A stretch of DNA of 64,000 nt from Nocardiopsis sp. TSRI0078 (GCF_001905145.1 NZ_LWLB01000001.1:248001-312000); one strand, 5' to 3'. Shown: positions 28,593 to 37,291, counted from the first letter of the stretch. Notes: generated by a model not told the origin, from the letters alone. Translations and numbers: made by a program.

Positions 28593-29123
28593 ATGGAATT
28601 CGACGTTACGATCGAGATCCCCAAGGGGGAGCGCAACAAGTACGAGGTGGACCACGAGACCGGCCGGATCCGTCTCGACCGCATGCTGTTCACCTCCACG
28701 ACCTACCCCGCCGACTACGGGTTCGTCGAGGGGACCCTCGGCGAGGACGGTGACCCCCTGGACGCCCTCGTCCTGCTCAAGGCCCCGACCTTCCCGGGCT
28801 GCCTCATCCGGGCCCGTGCCATCGGCATGTTCCGCATGCGCGACGAGGCGGGGGGCGACGACAAGCTGCTCTGCGTTCCGGCGACGGACCCGCGCCAGGA
28901 GCACCTGCGTGACATTCACCACGTGAACGAGTTCGAGCGTCTGGAGATCGAGCACTTCTTCACGGTGTACAAGGACCTGGAGCCCGGCAAGTCCGTGGAG
29001 GGCGCCACCTGGGTCGGCCGCCACGAGGCCGAGCAGGAGATCGTGTCCTCGGTCAAGCGCGCCGAGGAGGCCGGGGCGCACGGCGACCCCTCGCACATCT
29101 CCGACCTCAAGGAGAGCGAGTAG
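28593..29123 (+). CDS. ppa: Inorganic pyrophosphatase, family I
   Basis: Hydrolyses pyrophosphate and so drives biosynthetic reactions. The 176-residue product begins [20 protein letters not shown], the usual actinobacterial N-terminus. It contains [24 protein letters not shown], which includes the family signature with three metal-binding aspartates, and [13 protein letters not shown] near the end. Length is standard. The ATG at 28593 is preferred over a GTG 18 bases earlier because the conserved N-terminus starts there. Confidence 0.97.
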   Translation: MEFDVTIEIPKGERNKYEVDHETGRIRLDRMLFTSTTYPADYGFVEGTLGEDGDPLDALVLLKAPTFPGCLIRARAIGMFRMRDEAGGDDKLLCVPATDPRQEHLRDIHHVNEFERLEIEHFFTVYKDLEPGKSVEGATWVGRHEAEQEIVSSVKRAEEAGAHGDPSHISDLKESE

Positions 29124-29153
29124 GCACCGGCACGCTCGGTTCCGTGGTGACGG

Positions 29154-29181
29154 CGGCCCGGCGGGGATCCCCGCCGGGCCG
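29154..29181. terminator. Perfect palindromic hairpin after ppa
   Basis: A 28-bp perfect palindrome centred on GGATCC begins 31 bases past the ppa stop. It also lies beyond the stop of the convergent membrane-protein gene at 29221, so it may serve both. Confidence 0.65.
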
Positions 29182-29220
29182 TGGTGTGTCCGGGGGCGGG
29201 ACTCCGGCCCGCGGAAGGCC

Positions 29221-29562
29221 TCAGCCCCCGTCGGGAGGACGGCGCTCCGGGCCCCGGGGGGTGTCCGGGTACGGCTCCGGAGCCGCCGACCCCAGGGCGC
29301 GGGTGCGCAGCCACAGCAGCACGAAGGTGAGCACGGCCAGCGTCGTGACCAGGACGGCCGCCCCGGGGCCGAGGAAGCCGAGCGCCATCACCCCGGCAGC
29401 CGTGGTGACGAGCGCGCGTACCAGCACGCGCGCCCACAGCCCCGGTGTCTCGGGGTTCAACTGCGCCTTCTGGGGACGGATGCCATAACGGCCGCTCCTG
29501 TCACTACGGCTAGGGGGAGGACGCCCTTTCCCGCGCCTCCGCACGCCGTACTCGGGTTCCAC
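29221..29562 (-). CDS. Two-span membrane protein, hypothetical
   Basis: Predicted 113-residue protein. A basic N-terminus of about 40 residues (RRRGKGRPPPSRSDRSG) leads to two adjacent membrane helices (VLVRALVTTAAGVMALGFL and AAVLVTTLAVLTFVLLWL), then a Pro/Arg-rich tail. The charge pattern suggests both ends are cytoplasmic. It faces ppa across a shared hairpin. No family was recognised; the frame is supported by its hydrophobic core and codon bias. Confidence 0.55.
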   Translation of the reverse strand: MEPEYGVRRRGKGRPPPSRSDRSGRYGIRPQKAQLNPETPGLWARVLVRALVTTAAGVMALGFLGPGAAVLVTTLAVLTFVLLWLRTRALGSAAPEPYPDTPRGPERRPPDGG

Positions 29563-29995
29563 ATGTCACCACCGCGGGACACCGCCCGCGGCACACCCGG
29601 AAAGTACCGGGTCGGGGGAACCGACACACAGGCTCGCCGGACCACCGCTTGACTCCTCCCGGACTTTGCTGATCTCCTTACACCCATGTATCCGCACACC
29701 CGCACCGACGCCATGGCTCGTACGGCCCCCGGGGCCTCCAGCCGCCTGGCCCGTGCGGCGTGTCCGTGTTGTCGTCGCTGAGCCCTCCGGCGTTCCACGC
29801 CACCGCTCACCGAGTGCCCTTCCGCGCCGTCCGCTCCACCGTGTGGTCCGGCCGCGAGGCACATCCCGCAGGGTGATCTCCGTCTCCACACGCGCGTGTG
29901 GCGCCGCCCCTGCCGCCCCGGCGCACCGGGGCCCGCCAGACGACATCCGCGCGCTCCCGCTTCCGGGGCGCGCACACGTGAAGGATCCTCTCACG
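29563..29995. other. Intergenic region, no gene recognised
   Basis: These 433 bases separate two divergent genes of unknown function and must contain their promoters. Open frames on both strands are Arg/Gly/Pro-rich with no family resemblance. A moderately AT-rich patch lies near 29660-29700. Nothing else stands out. Confidence 0.4.
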
Positions 29996-30565
29996 ATGCC
30001 CCAGCGCACTCTCTCCAGCACCGCCGTCCTGCCCCTGCCCGCGCCCGGAACCGCCACCCGGCCCTCCGTACGGACCCCGGGAGTCTCCCTGGAGGGCATC
30101 GGCGACGTGGTGGACGCCGGACGACGCTCCGGCTACGCCCACCTGGGCGAGCGCCGCCTGCCGACCGTCGGGCGCCTGGCGGCCGCCGCCCGCGGCGCCG
30201 CCGCGGCCCTGGGCGTGAACACCCTGTGGCCGGCCCGGCGGGGGCACTGGCAGCCCGCCCCGCGCGCCGCCCGCCGCCACGCGGGCGGCAGGCTCCGCGT
30301 GGCCGCCGTGGCGCTCGAACCCAACAGCTTCGTGTCCGGCCCCGCGCCGCGTTCCGCCCGGCCGCACGGAATGGAGGTGCTGTACCTGGTCAGCGGCCGC
30401 GCCCACCTGATCACCTCGGCTCCCGACGGTCAGATGCGCTCGGCGTCCGAGCTCGCCGCGGACCGGGTCCGGGTGATGGGCGCGGCCGGGGGTCCCGGAC
30501 AGGGCGGCCACTTCCTGGTGAACACCGGCGACGAGGTGGCCATGGTGGTCCGCGTGACCGCCTGA
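29996..30565 (+). CDS. Hypothetical protein, possible cupin-like C-terminus
   Basis: Predicted 189-residue cytoplasmic protein. The N-terminal 100 residues are Ala/Arg/Pro-rich. The C-terminal half has alternating strands (LRVAAVALEPNSF, HGMEVLYLVSGRAHLITSAPDGQ, GHFLVNTGDEVAMVVRV) whose spacing and the EVLYLVSGRAHL motif suggest a cupin-type beta barrel, but clear metal-binding histidines are not evident. AAGGA precedes the ATG at 29996. It is convergent with the next gene. The cupin idea is tentative. Confidence 0.55.
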   Translation: MPQRTLSSTAVLPLPAPGTATRPSVRTPGVSLEGIGDVVDAGRRSGYAHLGERRLPTVGRLAAAARGAAAALGVNTLWPARRGHWQPAPRAARRHAGGRLRVAAVALEPNSFVSGPAPRSARPHGMEVLYLVSGRAHLITSAPDGQMRSASELAADRVRVMGAAGGPGQGGHFLVNTGDEVAMVVRVTA

Positions 30566-30587
30566 GCGTCCGCCCGGGTGCGGGAGG

Positions 30588-30977
30588 TCACTCATCCGAG
30601 CCCCGTTCCGCGGCGGCCGCGCGCAGGGCGGAGTCGACCGCCTCGACCGATCTGAGGACCCCCGCCATGCGCTGCCCCTCGGCGAGGTAGGCGTTCATCA
30701 CCTGGTCCAGGGCGTGCGTGGGCAGGTGGTCGCGCAGGTCGATCCGCGCCGTGCGGTATCCCTCCCGGGCGGCCTCCAGTGCCGAGGAGACGTACTGGCG
30801 GGCCAGTCGGGAGAGGGCCACGGGGTGGCGCCGCAGAACACCGTGCAGCCGGTAGTCGGCGGGCACGTGGTCGAACAGCCACACCAGGGCCGTCTCCTCG
30901 AAGGAGTCCGACCCGGGAGGGTGGACGCTCGCGGGCCAGTCCGGAGTCAGCGACTGATCGGGCATGCCTCCCAGCAT
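30588..30977 (-). CDS. Hypothetical helical protein
   Basis: Predicted 129-residue soluble protein, mostly helical: ALVWLFDHVPADYRLHGVLRRHPVALSRLARQYVSSALEAAREGYRTARIDLRDHLPTHALDQVMNAY lies at about 28-95, with an acidic C-terminus. I believe similar short proteins are common in actinomycetes, but I cannot assign a family or function. The start is chosen at the ATG 30977 because GAAGAAGG precedes it; a second ATG at 30965 has a ribosome site too close to use. Confidence 0.6.
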   Translation of the reverse strand: MLGGMPDQSLTPDWPASVHPPGSDSFEETALVWLFDHVPADYRLHGVLRRHPVALSRLARQYVSSALEAAREGYRTARIDLRDHLPTHALDQVMNAYLAEGQRMAGVLRSVEAVDSALRAAAAERGSDE

Positions 30978-31014
30978 ACCCCTTCTTCGAAAACGTGTTC
31001 GATACGACCGTGGA

Positions 31015-31248
31015 TCAGTCCACCGTCCCCGAGGCCTCGGACGCGCCTCCCCCGGACGTCCCCTCCTCGGCCGACTGCCGTCTTTCCAGTTCCACCCGGA
31101 GGGCGTACTCCGCGGCGTCCACGGCGGCACGCGCCGTGATGGCGTTCGTGTGCGCCCGGTCGACCTCGTCCAGCAGGATGCAGTCGAAGGAGACCCGGGC
31201 GTCGTGGATGGCGGCTTCCAGTTGACGTGATGCCTCTTCCAGACTCAT
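31015..31248 (-). CDS. Small hypothetical protein, coiled-coil-like
   Basis: Predicted 77-residue protein. Residues about 1-55 form one charged amphipathic helix (SLEEASRQLEAAIHDARVSFD, then DRAHTNAITARAAVDAAEYALRVELERRQ), followed by a Gly/Ser/Glu tail. The ATG at 31248 has GGGAAGGAC immediately upstream. The start is 38 bases above the next gene on the same strand (start 30977), so the two may be co-transcribed. Function unknown. Confidence 0.6.
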   Translation of the reverse strand: MSLEEASRQLEAAIHDARVSFDCILLDEVDRAHTNAITARAAVDAAEYALRVELERRQSAEEGTSGGGASEASGTVD

Positions 31249-31400
31249 GTCCTTCCCATCCCCAGAAGTCGGCACTTGCACACACGGGCCACATGTGTCT
31301 CCGCACGCGTTCGCCTCCGGACTGTCACCGGCCCGTTCTACGATGTTCCCGAATCGTCGCTGTTCGCGGCAGTGCCGACCATCCGGCCCGAGAGGAACCC

Positions 31401-32234
31401 ATGCGCAACCGCTACCCCGGGACATGCACCGACTGCCAGGCCGCGGTCGGCGTCGGCGAGGGTGTCGTCGTCAGGGAGGGCGGCCGCTGGCGCACCTACT
31501 GCGCCGAGCACGAGCCGCGCCCGACCCCTCCCGCCCGGGGCGACCACCCGGGATGGCACACCTCCCCCCTCCTGGGCTTCGACTCCGAGACCTCCTCCCG
31601 CGACCCCGACACCGCCTTCCTGGTGTCGGCCGCGCTGGTGGACCGCGAGGGCAAGGCCCGCACCTGGCTGGTGGACCCCGGCCCCCGGGAGATCCCGGCG
31701 GACGCCGTCGCCGTCCACGGGATCAGCACGGAGCGGGCACGCGCCGAGGGGCGCCCGGCCGCGGAGTGCCTGGAGGAGATCGGCCAGGCGCTGGCCGACC
31801 ACCTCGCCGCCGGCCAGGGGCTGGTCGTATTCAACGCCCCCTACGACCTCCGCGTGCTCTCCGGCGAGCTGGCTCGGCACGGGCTGCCGTCGCTGGCGGA
31901 GCGCCTGGGCGGCCCCCCGGCGCCCGTGGTGGACCCCCTGGTGATCGACCGGGGTGTGGAGCCCTACCGCAGGGGCAAGCGCAACCTGGGCGCCATGTGC
32001 GAGTACTACGGGGTGGAGCTGACCGACGCCCACACCGCCTCCGCCGACGCCTCCGCCGCGCTGGCCCTGGCCGAGGAGGTCGGCGCCCGGCATCCGGAGC
32101 TGGCCTCGGTCGGCCTCCCCGAACTGCACCAGCGGCAGATCGACTGGTCCCTCGCCTTCGCCCGCAACCGCCAGGAGTGGCTGGACCGCAACAGACCCGA
32201 CCACGGGACCGTGGTGGACGGCACCTGGCCCTGA
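31401..32234 (+). CDS. DEDD-family 3'-5' exonuclease (DnaQ-like) with an N-terminal zinc-ribbon-like segment
   Basis: Predicted 277-residue exonuclease of the DnaQ/polymerase III epsilon superfamily. The Exo I motif is GFDSETSSRDPDTAFLVSAALV (about 58-79), Exo II FNAPYDLRVLSGEL, and Exo III HTASADASAALALAEEV, giving the DEDD acidic residues with the catalytic His. The first 40 residues contain a CTDC pair and a later CAEH, suggesting a small zinc ribbon. AGAGGAA precedes the ATG at 31401. It may act in DNA repair or RNA trimming. Confidence 0.88.
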   Translation: MRNRYPGTCTDCQAAVGVGEGVVVREGGRWRTYCAEHEPRPTPPARGDHPGWHTSPLLGFDSETSSRDPDTAFLVSAALVDREGKARTWLVDPGPREIPADAVAVHGISTERARAEGRPAAECLEEIGQALADHLAAGQGLVVFNAPYDLRVLSGELARHGLPSLAERLGGPPAPVVDPLVIDRGVEPYRRGKRNLGAMCEYYGVELTDAHTASADASAALALAEEVGARHPELASVGLPELHQRQIDWSLAFARNRQEWLDRNRPDHGTVVDGTWP

Positions 32235-32235
32235 T

Positions 32236-32271
32236 CCGCGGCGGTCCGGGAGGGCCTCCGTGCCGCCGCGG
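32236..32271. terminator. Hairpin right after the exonuclease gene
   Basis: CCGCGGCGG at 32236-32244 pairs exactly with CCGCCGCGG at 32263-32271, beginning one base past the stop codon. Confidence 0.55.
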
Positions 32272-32363
32272 CCGAAGCGGCCGCCTTCTCGGGCGCCTCC
32301 GCCGCGTGCGAGCCTCACATGCGGGTAGGGCTCCTGACCGAACGCACGTCTTCGGAGGTCGAC

Positions 32364-32519
32364 ATGGTCTACTTCATCCTGGTGCTTTTGGCGATATGGC
32401 TGATCCTGGCCATCCTCGGCATGGTCATCAAGGGCCTGCTCTGGCTCACCGTCATCGGCGCCGTCCTGTTCGTGGCCACCGCCGTGTGGGGATGGGTCCA
32501 GAACCGGCAGCGCCTCTGA
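32364..32519 (+). CDS. Small two-span hydrophobic protein
   Basis: Predicted 51-residue peptide that is almost entirely hydrophobic: VYFILVLLAIWLILAILGMVIKGLLWLTVIGAVLFVATAVWGWV splits into two membrane helices around a single lysine, with a short basic cytoplasmic tail (QNRQRL). It resembles the short hydrophobic proteins common in Streptomyces genomes, whose role is unknown. A strong GGAGGTC ribosome site lies just before the ATG at 32364, which makes this short gene convincing. Confidence 0.65.
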   Translation: MVYFILVLLAIWLILAILGMVIKGLLWLTVIGAVLFVATAVWGWVQNRQRL

Positions 32520-32590
32520 GCACCCCGGCGGCACCGGCGGCCCCGTTCCGGCGCCCGGTGCGGCCGGGACGCCGGCACACCCCGGTGCGG

Positions 32591-33016
32591 TCAGGCACCG
32601 GACGGCCGGTCCCGGGGGGCCGGTCCCGGACGGTCGTCCCCGGGGGCCCGTGTCCGCGGCTCCCAGGGCTCCAGGACCCCGTCGTCCTCGCCGATGCCGG
32701 CGACGATCCCGCGGGCACGGGCCTCATCGACGTCGATCCGCCCACGCACCGTCCGCACCGCCTCCTCGCCCCGGCCCAGGGCGACCAGCTCCCTGACCCG
32801 AGCGCACAGGGACGGCGGCAGCCCGCCCGGCTCGCGGAGCGCGGGAACGTATCCGCCCACCTGCGGAACCGGTTCCACCGGCGGCTCGGGCACCGGGGAC
32901 TCCGTCGCCGTGGCCGGACCGTCCGCGCGGGTGAGGACCCAGCGCAGCACGTAGGAGCCGCCTCCCAGCACCAGAAGAGCCCCTGATAACGCGAACAACA
33001 TGAACATCAAGCTCAT
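32591..33016 (-). CDS. Membrane-anchored protein with an L7/L12 C-terminal-like segment
   Basis: Predicted 141-residue protein. One N-terminal membrane helix (LMFMLFALSGALLVLGGGSYVL) is followed by a Pro/Glu linker. A short helical domain (LCARVRELVALGRGEEAVRTVRGRIDVDEARARGIVAGI, about 70-108) resembles the C-terminal domain of ribosomal protein L7/L12, a module reused in many small actinobacterial proteins. A Pro/Arg/Asp-rich tail ends the chain. It is convergent with the small hydrophobic gene. Function unknown. Confidence 0.65.
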   Translation of the reverse strand: MSLMFMLFALSGALLVLGGGSYVLRWVLTRADGPATATESPVPEPPVEPVPQVGGYVPALREPGGLPPSLCARVRELVALGRGEEAVRTVRGRIDVDEARARGIVAGIGEDDGVLEPWEPRTRAPGDDRPGPAPRDRPSGA

Positions 33017-33124
33017 ATCGTGCGCCTACCCACGTTCCCGGCGGTACACATCCGGCGACCGACGCGCTGGGAGGGGCATCGGCAAGACGCCGCCGGAGGG
33101 GCGTGAGGCCCTCGAAACACAGCG

Positions 33125-33151
33125 GGCCCGCCCGGGCGAGCCGGGCGGGCC
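33125..33151. terminator. Terminator of the tRNA-Thr gene
   Basis: A perfect 11-bp GC stem (33125-33135 with 33141-33151) and five-base loop lie ten bases past the tRNA 3' end on the minus strand. Confidence 0.65.
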
Positions 33152-33160
33152 TGGTGTCGG

Positions 33161-33233
33161 AGCCGCCTGTCGGAATCGAACCGACGACCTATTCATTACG
33201 AGTGAATCGCTCTGCCGACTGAGCTAAGGCGGC
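33161..33233 (-). tRNA. tRNA-Thr (anticodon CGT)
   Basis: The minus strand folds as a 73-base cloverleaf. The acceptor GCCGCCT pairs with AGGCGGC, and the D-arm begins AGCTCAGTCGGCAGAGC. The anticodon stem ATTCA/TGAAT encloses the loop CTCGTAA, giving anticodon CGT for ACG codons. The T-arm GTCGGTTCGATTCCGAC has the GTTCGATTC loop. CCA is not encoded. It marks the left border of the putative biosynthetic cluster. Confidence 0.95.
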
Positions 33234-33318
33234 ACCGCGCCGCGTGCCACACGCGGCGAAGCGGTCACCAGTCTAGCGCCTTCGCGGAGTGCCGGATACA
33301 CGTCCGCCGCACCCGGCT

Positions 33319-33762
33319 TCAATCCGTCTCCCTCCTCCTGCGGGGCCACCACGGCCGCAGCGCCCAGCCGCCGATCGCCAGGCCCACGAGGACCACGCCG
33401 GCCGTCATGACCCACTCGTTGGACCCCTCGGGCCCGTACACCCGGCTGGCCGCCCCGATGTCGATCGCCTCGGTCGGCTCCCCGATGGGGCAGGTCTCCC
33501 TGTCGCGCCCGTAGAGGTAGACGTCGGCGCGCTCGGCGCCCCCCGCGTCGGGGGCGTAGGAGCCGTAGCAGGTGCACGACTCGTGCCCCGGGTGCTGGAC
33601 GCAGTCCAGCCGGGAGGCGGTGAACGTCCCCGGTTCCCCCTCGGCACGGGCCGCGCGCAGGCTCCGGTCGATGTTGGAGGCCCCCATGTAGACCACGAGG
33701 GCGGCCAGCAGGACCAGCACCACGGTGAACGCCCCGCCCTGGCCCCGCCGACCGGCGCTCAA
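33319..33762 (-). CDS. Two-span membrane protein with a cysteine-containing external loop
   Basis: Predicted 147-residue membrane protein. Helix 1 (AFTVVLVLLAALVVYMGASN, about 11-30) and helix 2 (VMTAGVVLVGLAIGGWALRPWW, about 116-137) enclose a loop of about 85 residues that should be extracytoplasmic. The loop has four cysteines (DCVQHPGHESCTCYGSY and ETCPIG), so disulfides or metal binding are possible. It starts with TTG at 33762, overlapping the upstream stop as TTGA, and is the last gene of the UnbV/UnbU operon. No family was recognised. Confidence 0.65.
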   Translation of the reverse strand: MSAGRRGQGGAFTVVLVLLAALVVYMGASNIDRSLRAARAEGEPGTFTASRLDCVQHPGHESCTCYGSYAPDAGGAERADVYLYGRDRETCPIGEPTEAIDIGAASRVYGPEGSNEWVMTAGVVLVGLAIGGWALRPWWPRRRRETD

Positions 33763-34358
33763 CTCCGCACCTGTTCCGGTTCGTCGGCGCAGGGACAGTT
33801 CATCGCCTCGCGCTCCCGCTCGTTGGGCCGCGCGTGCAGGTACATGGCGACGACCATCGGCACGAAGACGAGCGAGTTGTAGAGCAGGTGCAGTTCCACC
33901 CGCGGGATCAGCAGCTGGATGAGGCTCGTCGGCGCCTCACCCCCGGCGATGTTGACCCCGCTCATGGCCTGGACGAGGAGCAGCAGGTGTTCGAAGTGGT
34001 GCCAGACCTGGATGAACAGGGACGCGATCCACCAGACCCTCGCCCTGCCGACGAAGCCCGGAAGCAGGAGGAGCAGACCGGCCAGCATGATGAGGGCGTA
34101 GCCGTAGTGCATCCACTCCGAGGTGACGAGCCAGGGGAAGGGCATGCCGAGGAGGCCGCGGGCCTCCGGTACCGGCCAGTCCATCACGTAGATCTGGACG
34201 GCCTGGACGATGTGCTCGGCCCAGTGCGCGAGCACGATCACCAGGAACAGGCGCATGCACAGCCGGTGGCGGCCGGTGTTCGTCACCTCCATGCACATGC
34301 GGTAGTAGTCGACGAGGCTCCAGCGCTCCGCCGGAGGGGCCTCCTTCTCCGTGGGCAT
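33759..34358 (-). CDS. Histidine-rich multi-span membrane protein in the UnbUV operon
   Basis: Predicted 199-residue integral membrane protein with about four helices. The first (LFLVIVLAHWAEHIVQAVQIYV) and third (ASLFIQVWHHFEHLLLLVQAM) each carry an HxxxH pattern (HWAEH, HHFEH). Further histidines are in WMHYGYALIMLAGLLLLLPG and VELHLLYNSLVFVPMVVAM. Paired helix-borne histidines could bind haem or a metal centre, but this is inference. The C-terminus has CPC. The ATG at 34358 has a strong AAGGGAG site, 24 bases after unbU. I recognise no named family. Confidence 0.7.
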   Translation of the reverse strand: MPTEKEAPPAERWSLVDYYRMCMEVTNTGRHRLCMRLFLVIVLAHWAEHIVQAVQIYVMDWPVPEARGLLGMPFPWLVTSEWMHYGYALIMLAGLLLLLPGFVGRARVWWIASLFIQVWHHFEHLLLLVQAMSGVNIAGGEAPTSLIQLLIPRVELHLLYNSLVFVPMVVAMYLHARPNEREREAMNCPCADEPEQVRS

Positions 34359-34382
34359 CGGTCTCCCTTCCTTGTTCGGACG

Positions 34383-35387
34383 TCAACGGTCGGCGGCCCG
34401 GACCTCGGCGGGCGCCCCGGGAGCCGTGGCCGCCCCGCCTCCCCGGGGGAACCAGGGGGCGCACACCAGGACCAGGCCGCGTAGCGCACAGGTGATGACG
34501 AGGGCGAAGAAGAGGCCGAAGACGACGTGCAGGCTGACCAGGAGCCCGTACACCGCGGCCGTGGTCAGGCCGAAGACCATCTGGTTGCGCGGCTTCGAGG
34601 GCGTCGTCCCCGGGTCGGTGATCATGTAGTTGGTGAAGAGGATGAAGGCCACACCGGTCAGGGGCATCAGCGCCGCGACGAGCATGTGGTCGAGGACGAG
34701 CCAGCGCAGGACGGCCTGGAGGACGAATCCCCCCACCCAGCCGAGGATCAGGGGCCAGCGCTTGGTCAGGTTGACGTTGAGCATGGTCCCGGCCATGAGG
34801 ATCCCGAGGGGGATCAGCCAGTCCACGGTGCCGAAGGCGTTGTTGGTGAAGTGGTAGGGCGGCGCGATCCCGACCCACGGGAAGAGGAGCAGGGTCACCG
34901 CGATCCCGAGGTTGGAGGGGTTGAGGAAGTGCCTCCTGCGCCCCCCGACCGGGATACGGAAGACGTACTTGCTGCTCACGGCGATGGAGACCGCGAACAG
35001 GTAGGGCCACAGCGACGTGTTGCCCCACAGGAGCATCGCGCACGCCAGTCCCGCGATGTGGGTGGGCAGCAGGTAGTCGATCGCCGCTCCGGCCCCGCCC
35101 ATGTACTGGGGGCGGCGCCCCGCGGCGCGGGCGTCCATGGTCTCCAGCAGGAGGTCGAGCGCGTAGCCGAACAGCACCGCGGCGATGGGCGTGATGGGCG
35201 ACTGCTCGAAGCCCAGGAGGAAGTGGCCGACGACGGTGAACACCGTGATGGACGTGGCGAACATGCGCAGCGCCTTCACGCGCCTGTCCACCGGGGGCTT
35301 GGCTGCGGGTTCGGCCGGGGCGGGTGTCCCGGTCCATCCTCCCGCGGCGCCGGCGTGCCGCTCTTCGTCGGGTCTGGTCACAGTCAT
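34383..35387 (-). CDS. UnbU-like membrane protein (RnfD/NqrB-related)
   Basis: Predicted 334-residue membrane protein with about eight to ten helices, related to RnfD/NqrB electron-transport subunits and to UnbU of enediyne clusters. Shared features are an amphipathic basic N-terminus (DRRVKALRMFATSITVF), FRIPVGGRRRHFLNPSNLGIAVTLLL (the NPSN-type loop), a hydrophobic core, and TNYMITDPGTTPSKPRNQMVFGLTTAAVYGLL. In RnfD the matching loop carries covalent flavin; here DPGTT is only a candidate site. Its ATG overlaps the unbV stop as ATGA. It likely works with the secreted UnbV-like protein. Confidence 0.8.
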   Translation of the reverse strand: MTVTRPDEERHAGAAGGWTGTPAPAEPAAKPPVDRRVKALRMFATSITVFTVVGHFLLGFEQSPITPIAAVLFGYALDLLLETMDARAAGRRPQYMGGAGAAIDYLLPTHIAGLACAMLLWGNTSLWPYLFAVSIAVSSKYVFRIPVGGRRRHFLNPSNLGIAVTLLLFPWVGIAPPYHFTNNAFGTVDWLIPLGILMAGTMLNVNLTKRWPLILGWVGGFVLQAVLRWLVLDHMLVAALMPLTGVAFILFTNYMITDPGTTPSKPRNQMVFGLTTAAVYGLLVSLHVVFGLFFALVITCALRGLVLVCAPWFPRGGGAATAPGAPAEVRAADR

Positions 35388-37291
35388 CGGACAACCGCCG
35401 TTCCGTCGTCGTCGAGGAGGATGGTGTGGTTTCCGGGGTCGATCCGCAGGCGCGCGGTGTGCTCCGCACCCGAGCCGTCCCTCCAGGAGACGGTGACCGA
35501 CGTCCCGCCCCGCTGCGCCGCGAGGTGGACGAGGCCGTCCGACACGCCCACGTGGCCGTTGGCCGGGTAGAGCTGGCGGATCTGGGCCGGGAGCGCCCCG
35601 GAGCCCTCCGTCCTGACGGAGGCGCCGACCGCCGGGGTGAGCGCCCCGTCACCGGCCGCCCCCGGGCGCACGAGGCGCAGCACGGTGCCCGGTGCGGGGT
35701 CGGGCGCGGTGTTCAACAGCAGGCGCGAGTCCTCCCACTGGTTGGCGACCAGCACGTCCAGGAGTCCGTCGCCGTTGACGTCACCGAAGGCGAAGGCCCT
35801 CGTGACGTCGTACTCGGCGATCCCCACCGCGTCGGCGAGGTCGTCGTAGCGTCCGTCCCCGCCGCGCACCCAGAAGGGGTTGGTCTCGTGCCCTGACAGG
35901 TCGTCGCCCTCGGCGAAGTTCGGCCAGACCCCCGGGTACTTGAGCAGCTGGTCGTTGCCCATGGCGATCTCCTGGAGCTCGGGCCAGCGCGTGTTCTCGC
36001 CCTTGAGGAAGCCCGTGGCCTGGAACAGCTCCTCCGTGCCGTCGTTGTCGAAGTCGCCCGCCTTGACGTCCCACGACCATCCGCTTCGCGCCAGCCCCAG
36101 CCGCTCGCTGTCCTCCTCGAAGGGCACCTCTCCCTCCAGGAGGTCGGAGCCCTCCCCGTCCGGAACGAAGGCGAAGTTGCTCTCGTGGAGCGCGTAGGGG
36201 CTGGTGATGTTGCTGACGACCATCATCGGCAGCTCCGAGCCGTCCACGTAGGTGAAGGCGACGCCCATGCCCTTGAAGGACCCGTTGCCCAGGACCTGGG
36301 ACTTGGGCGTGACCATGTCGCGGTCGCCCTTGACCAGCTCCAGACTGACCTCGCCGGGGGTGGAGCGGTTGACCAGGAGGCTGTCGTTACCGAAGTCGTT
36401 GCCCAGGTAGATGTCGGGGACCCCGTTCCCGGACAGGTCCTGGAAGCCGATCGCCAGCGTCCAGGCTGTCGCGGCCCGTTCCGGGAGCGCCGTGCTCGCG
36501 TCGGTCACCGAGGGCGGCGTGTCCGCCTCTCCCGTCGGCTCCGTGAGCAGGAGCCGGTTGTGTCCGGCGTTGGTGGCCAGACCCATGCTCTGCTGCATCT
36601 CCATACGGGTCTCGTCGTCCGCCTCCGGGTCCAGGACACGGGCGCCGTCGGGGAAGTAGTTGCCGACGAGGACGTCGAGGCTGCCGGATCCGTCCAGGTC
36701 GGCGACGTTCAGAGCGGTCGTGTTCCAGACCTGCATCGGCTCCACGAGCTCGTGTGCGGTGAAGCTCTCCGCCGCGGGGACGGCCCCGGGCTCCGCCGTG
36801 TTCGTGAACAGGACCGGGGAACGGCCCCAGTAGTAGACGATGACGTCCAGGTCGCCGTCCTCGTCCATGTCGGCGGGGACGCAGCCCATCGGCGCCATCG
36901 TGTGGTCGTAGGGCAGGCCCTCCGGGAGCAGCTCGACCACCGGGTAGTCGGCCTCGCCGCTCCCCGGGGAGTTGCGCAGGGTGACGCTGTCGTCCCTGGG
37001 ATCGATCAGGCAGGCGTCCGCGGACTTGCCGAGGCCGCGCAGGTCGAGGAGTGCTCCCCCGGCGCCGACCGAGGAGATCCACCCCACGAAGTGTTCCAGG
37101 TCGGGCGCCACCTCCCTCTCGTGGCGGGCGCCGTCGGGTTCGGAGTTGAGGGCGAGCGTCTCGAAGGCGAAGGGCGCGGCCCGTTCGGCCTCCTCGGACT
37201 CACTGGCGGAGGGCCGGACGGTGAGGATGCCGAGGGCACCCACCATCGCCGTGACCAGCGCCAGCGTCGCCACACGGTATATGGACCCCAT
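35384..37291 (-). CDS. UnbV-like secreted FG-GAP/ASPIC protein (CRTAC1 family)
   Basis: Predicted 635-residue exported protein. A signal or anchor segment (ATLALVTAMVGALGILTV, about 7-24) leads to a beta-propeller with at least five calcium-binding-type repeats: DMDEDGDLDVIV, DLDGSGSLDVLV, DLSGNGVPDIYL, DFDNDGTEELF and DVNGDGLLDVLVANQW. The C-terminus is the ASPIC/UnbV domain (VGASVRTEGSG to SVTVSWRDGSGAEH). UnbV proteins belong to the conserved gene set of enediyne clusters, with unknown function, but CRTAC1 relatives also occur elsewhere. The ATG at 37291 has GGGAG upstream. The FAD oxidoreductase gene precedes it by 75 bases. Confidence 0.88.
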   Translation of the reverse strand: MGSIYRVATLALVTAMVGALGILTVRPSASESEEAERAAPFAFETLALNSEPDGARHEREVAPDLEHFVGWISSVGAGGALLDLRGLGKSADACLIDPRDDSVTLRNSPGSGEADYPVVELLPEGLPYDHTMAPMGCVPADMDEDGDLDVIVYYWGRSPVLFTNTAEPGAVPAAESFTAHELVEPMQVWNTTALNVADLDGSGSLDVLVGNYFPDGARVLDPEADDETRMEMQQSMGLATNAGHNRLLLTEPTGEADTPPSVTDASTALPERAATAWTLAIGFQDLSGNGVPDIYLGNDFGNDSLLVNRSTPGEVSLELVKGDRDMVTPKSQVLGNGSFKGMGVAFTYVDGSELPMMVVSNITSPYALHESNFAFVPDGEGSDLLEGEVPFEEDSERLGLARSGWSWDVKAGDFDNDGTEELFQATGFLKGENTRWPELQEIAMGNDQLLKYPGVWPNFAEGDDLSGHETNPFWVRGGDGRYDDLADAVGIAEYDVTRAFAFGDVNGDGLLDVLVANQWEDSRLLLNTAPDPAPGTVLRLVRPGAAGDGALTPAVGASVRTEGSGALPAQIRQLYPANGHVGVSDGLVHLAAQRGGTSVTVSWRDGSGAEHTARLRIDPGNHTILLDDDGTAVVR

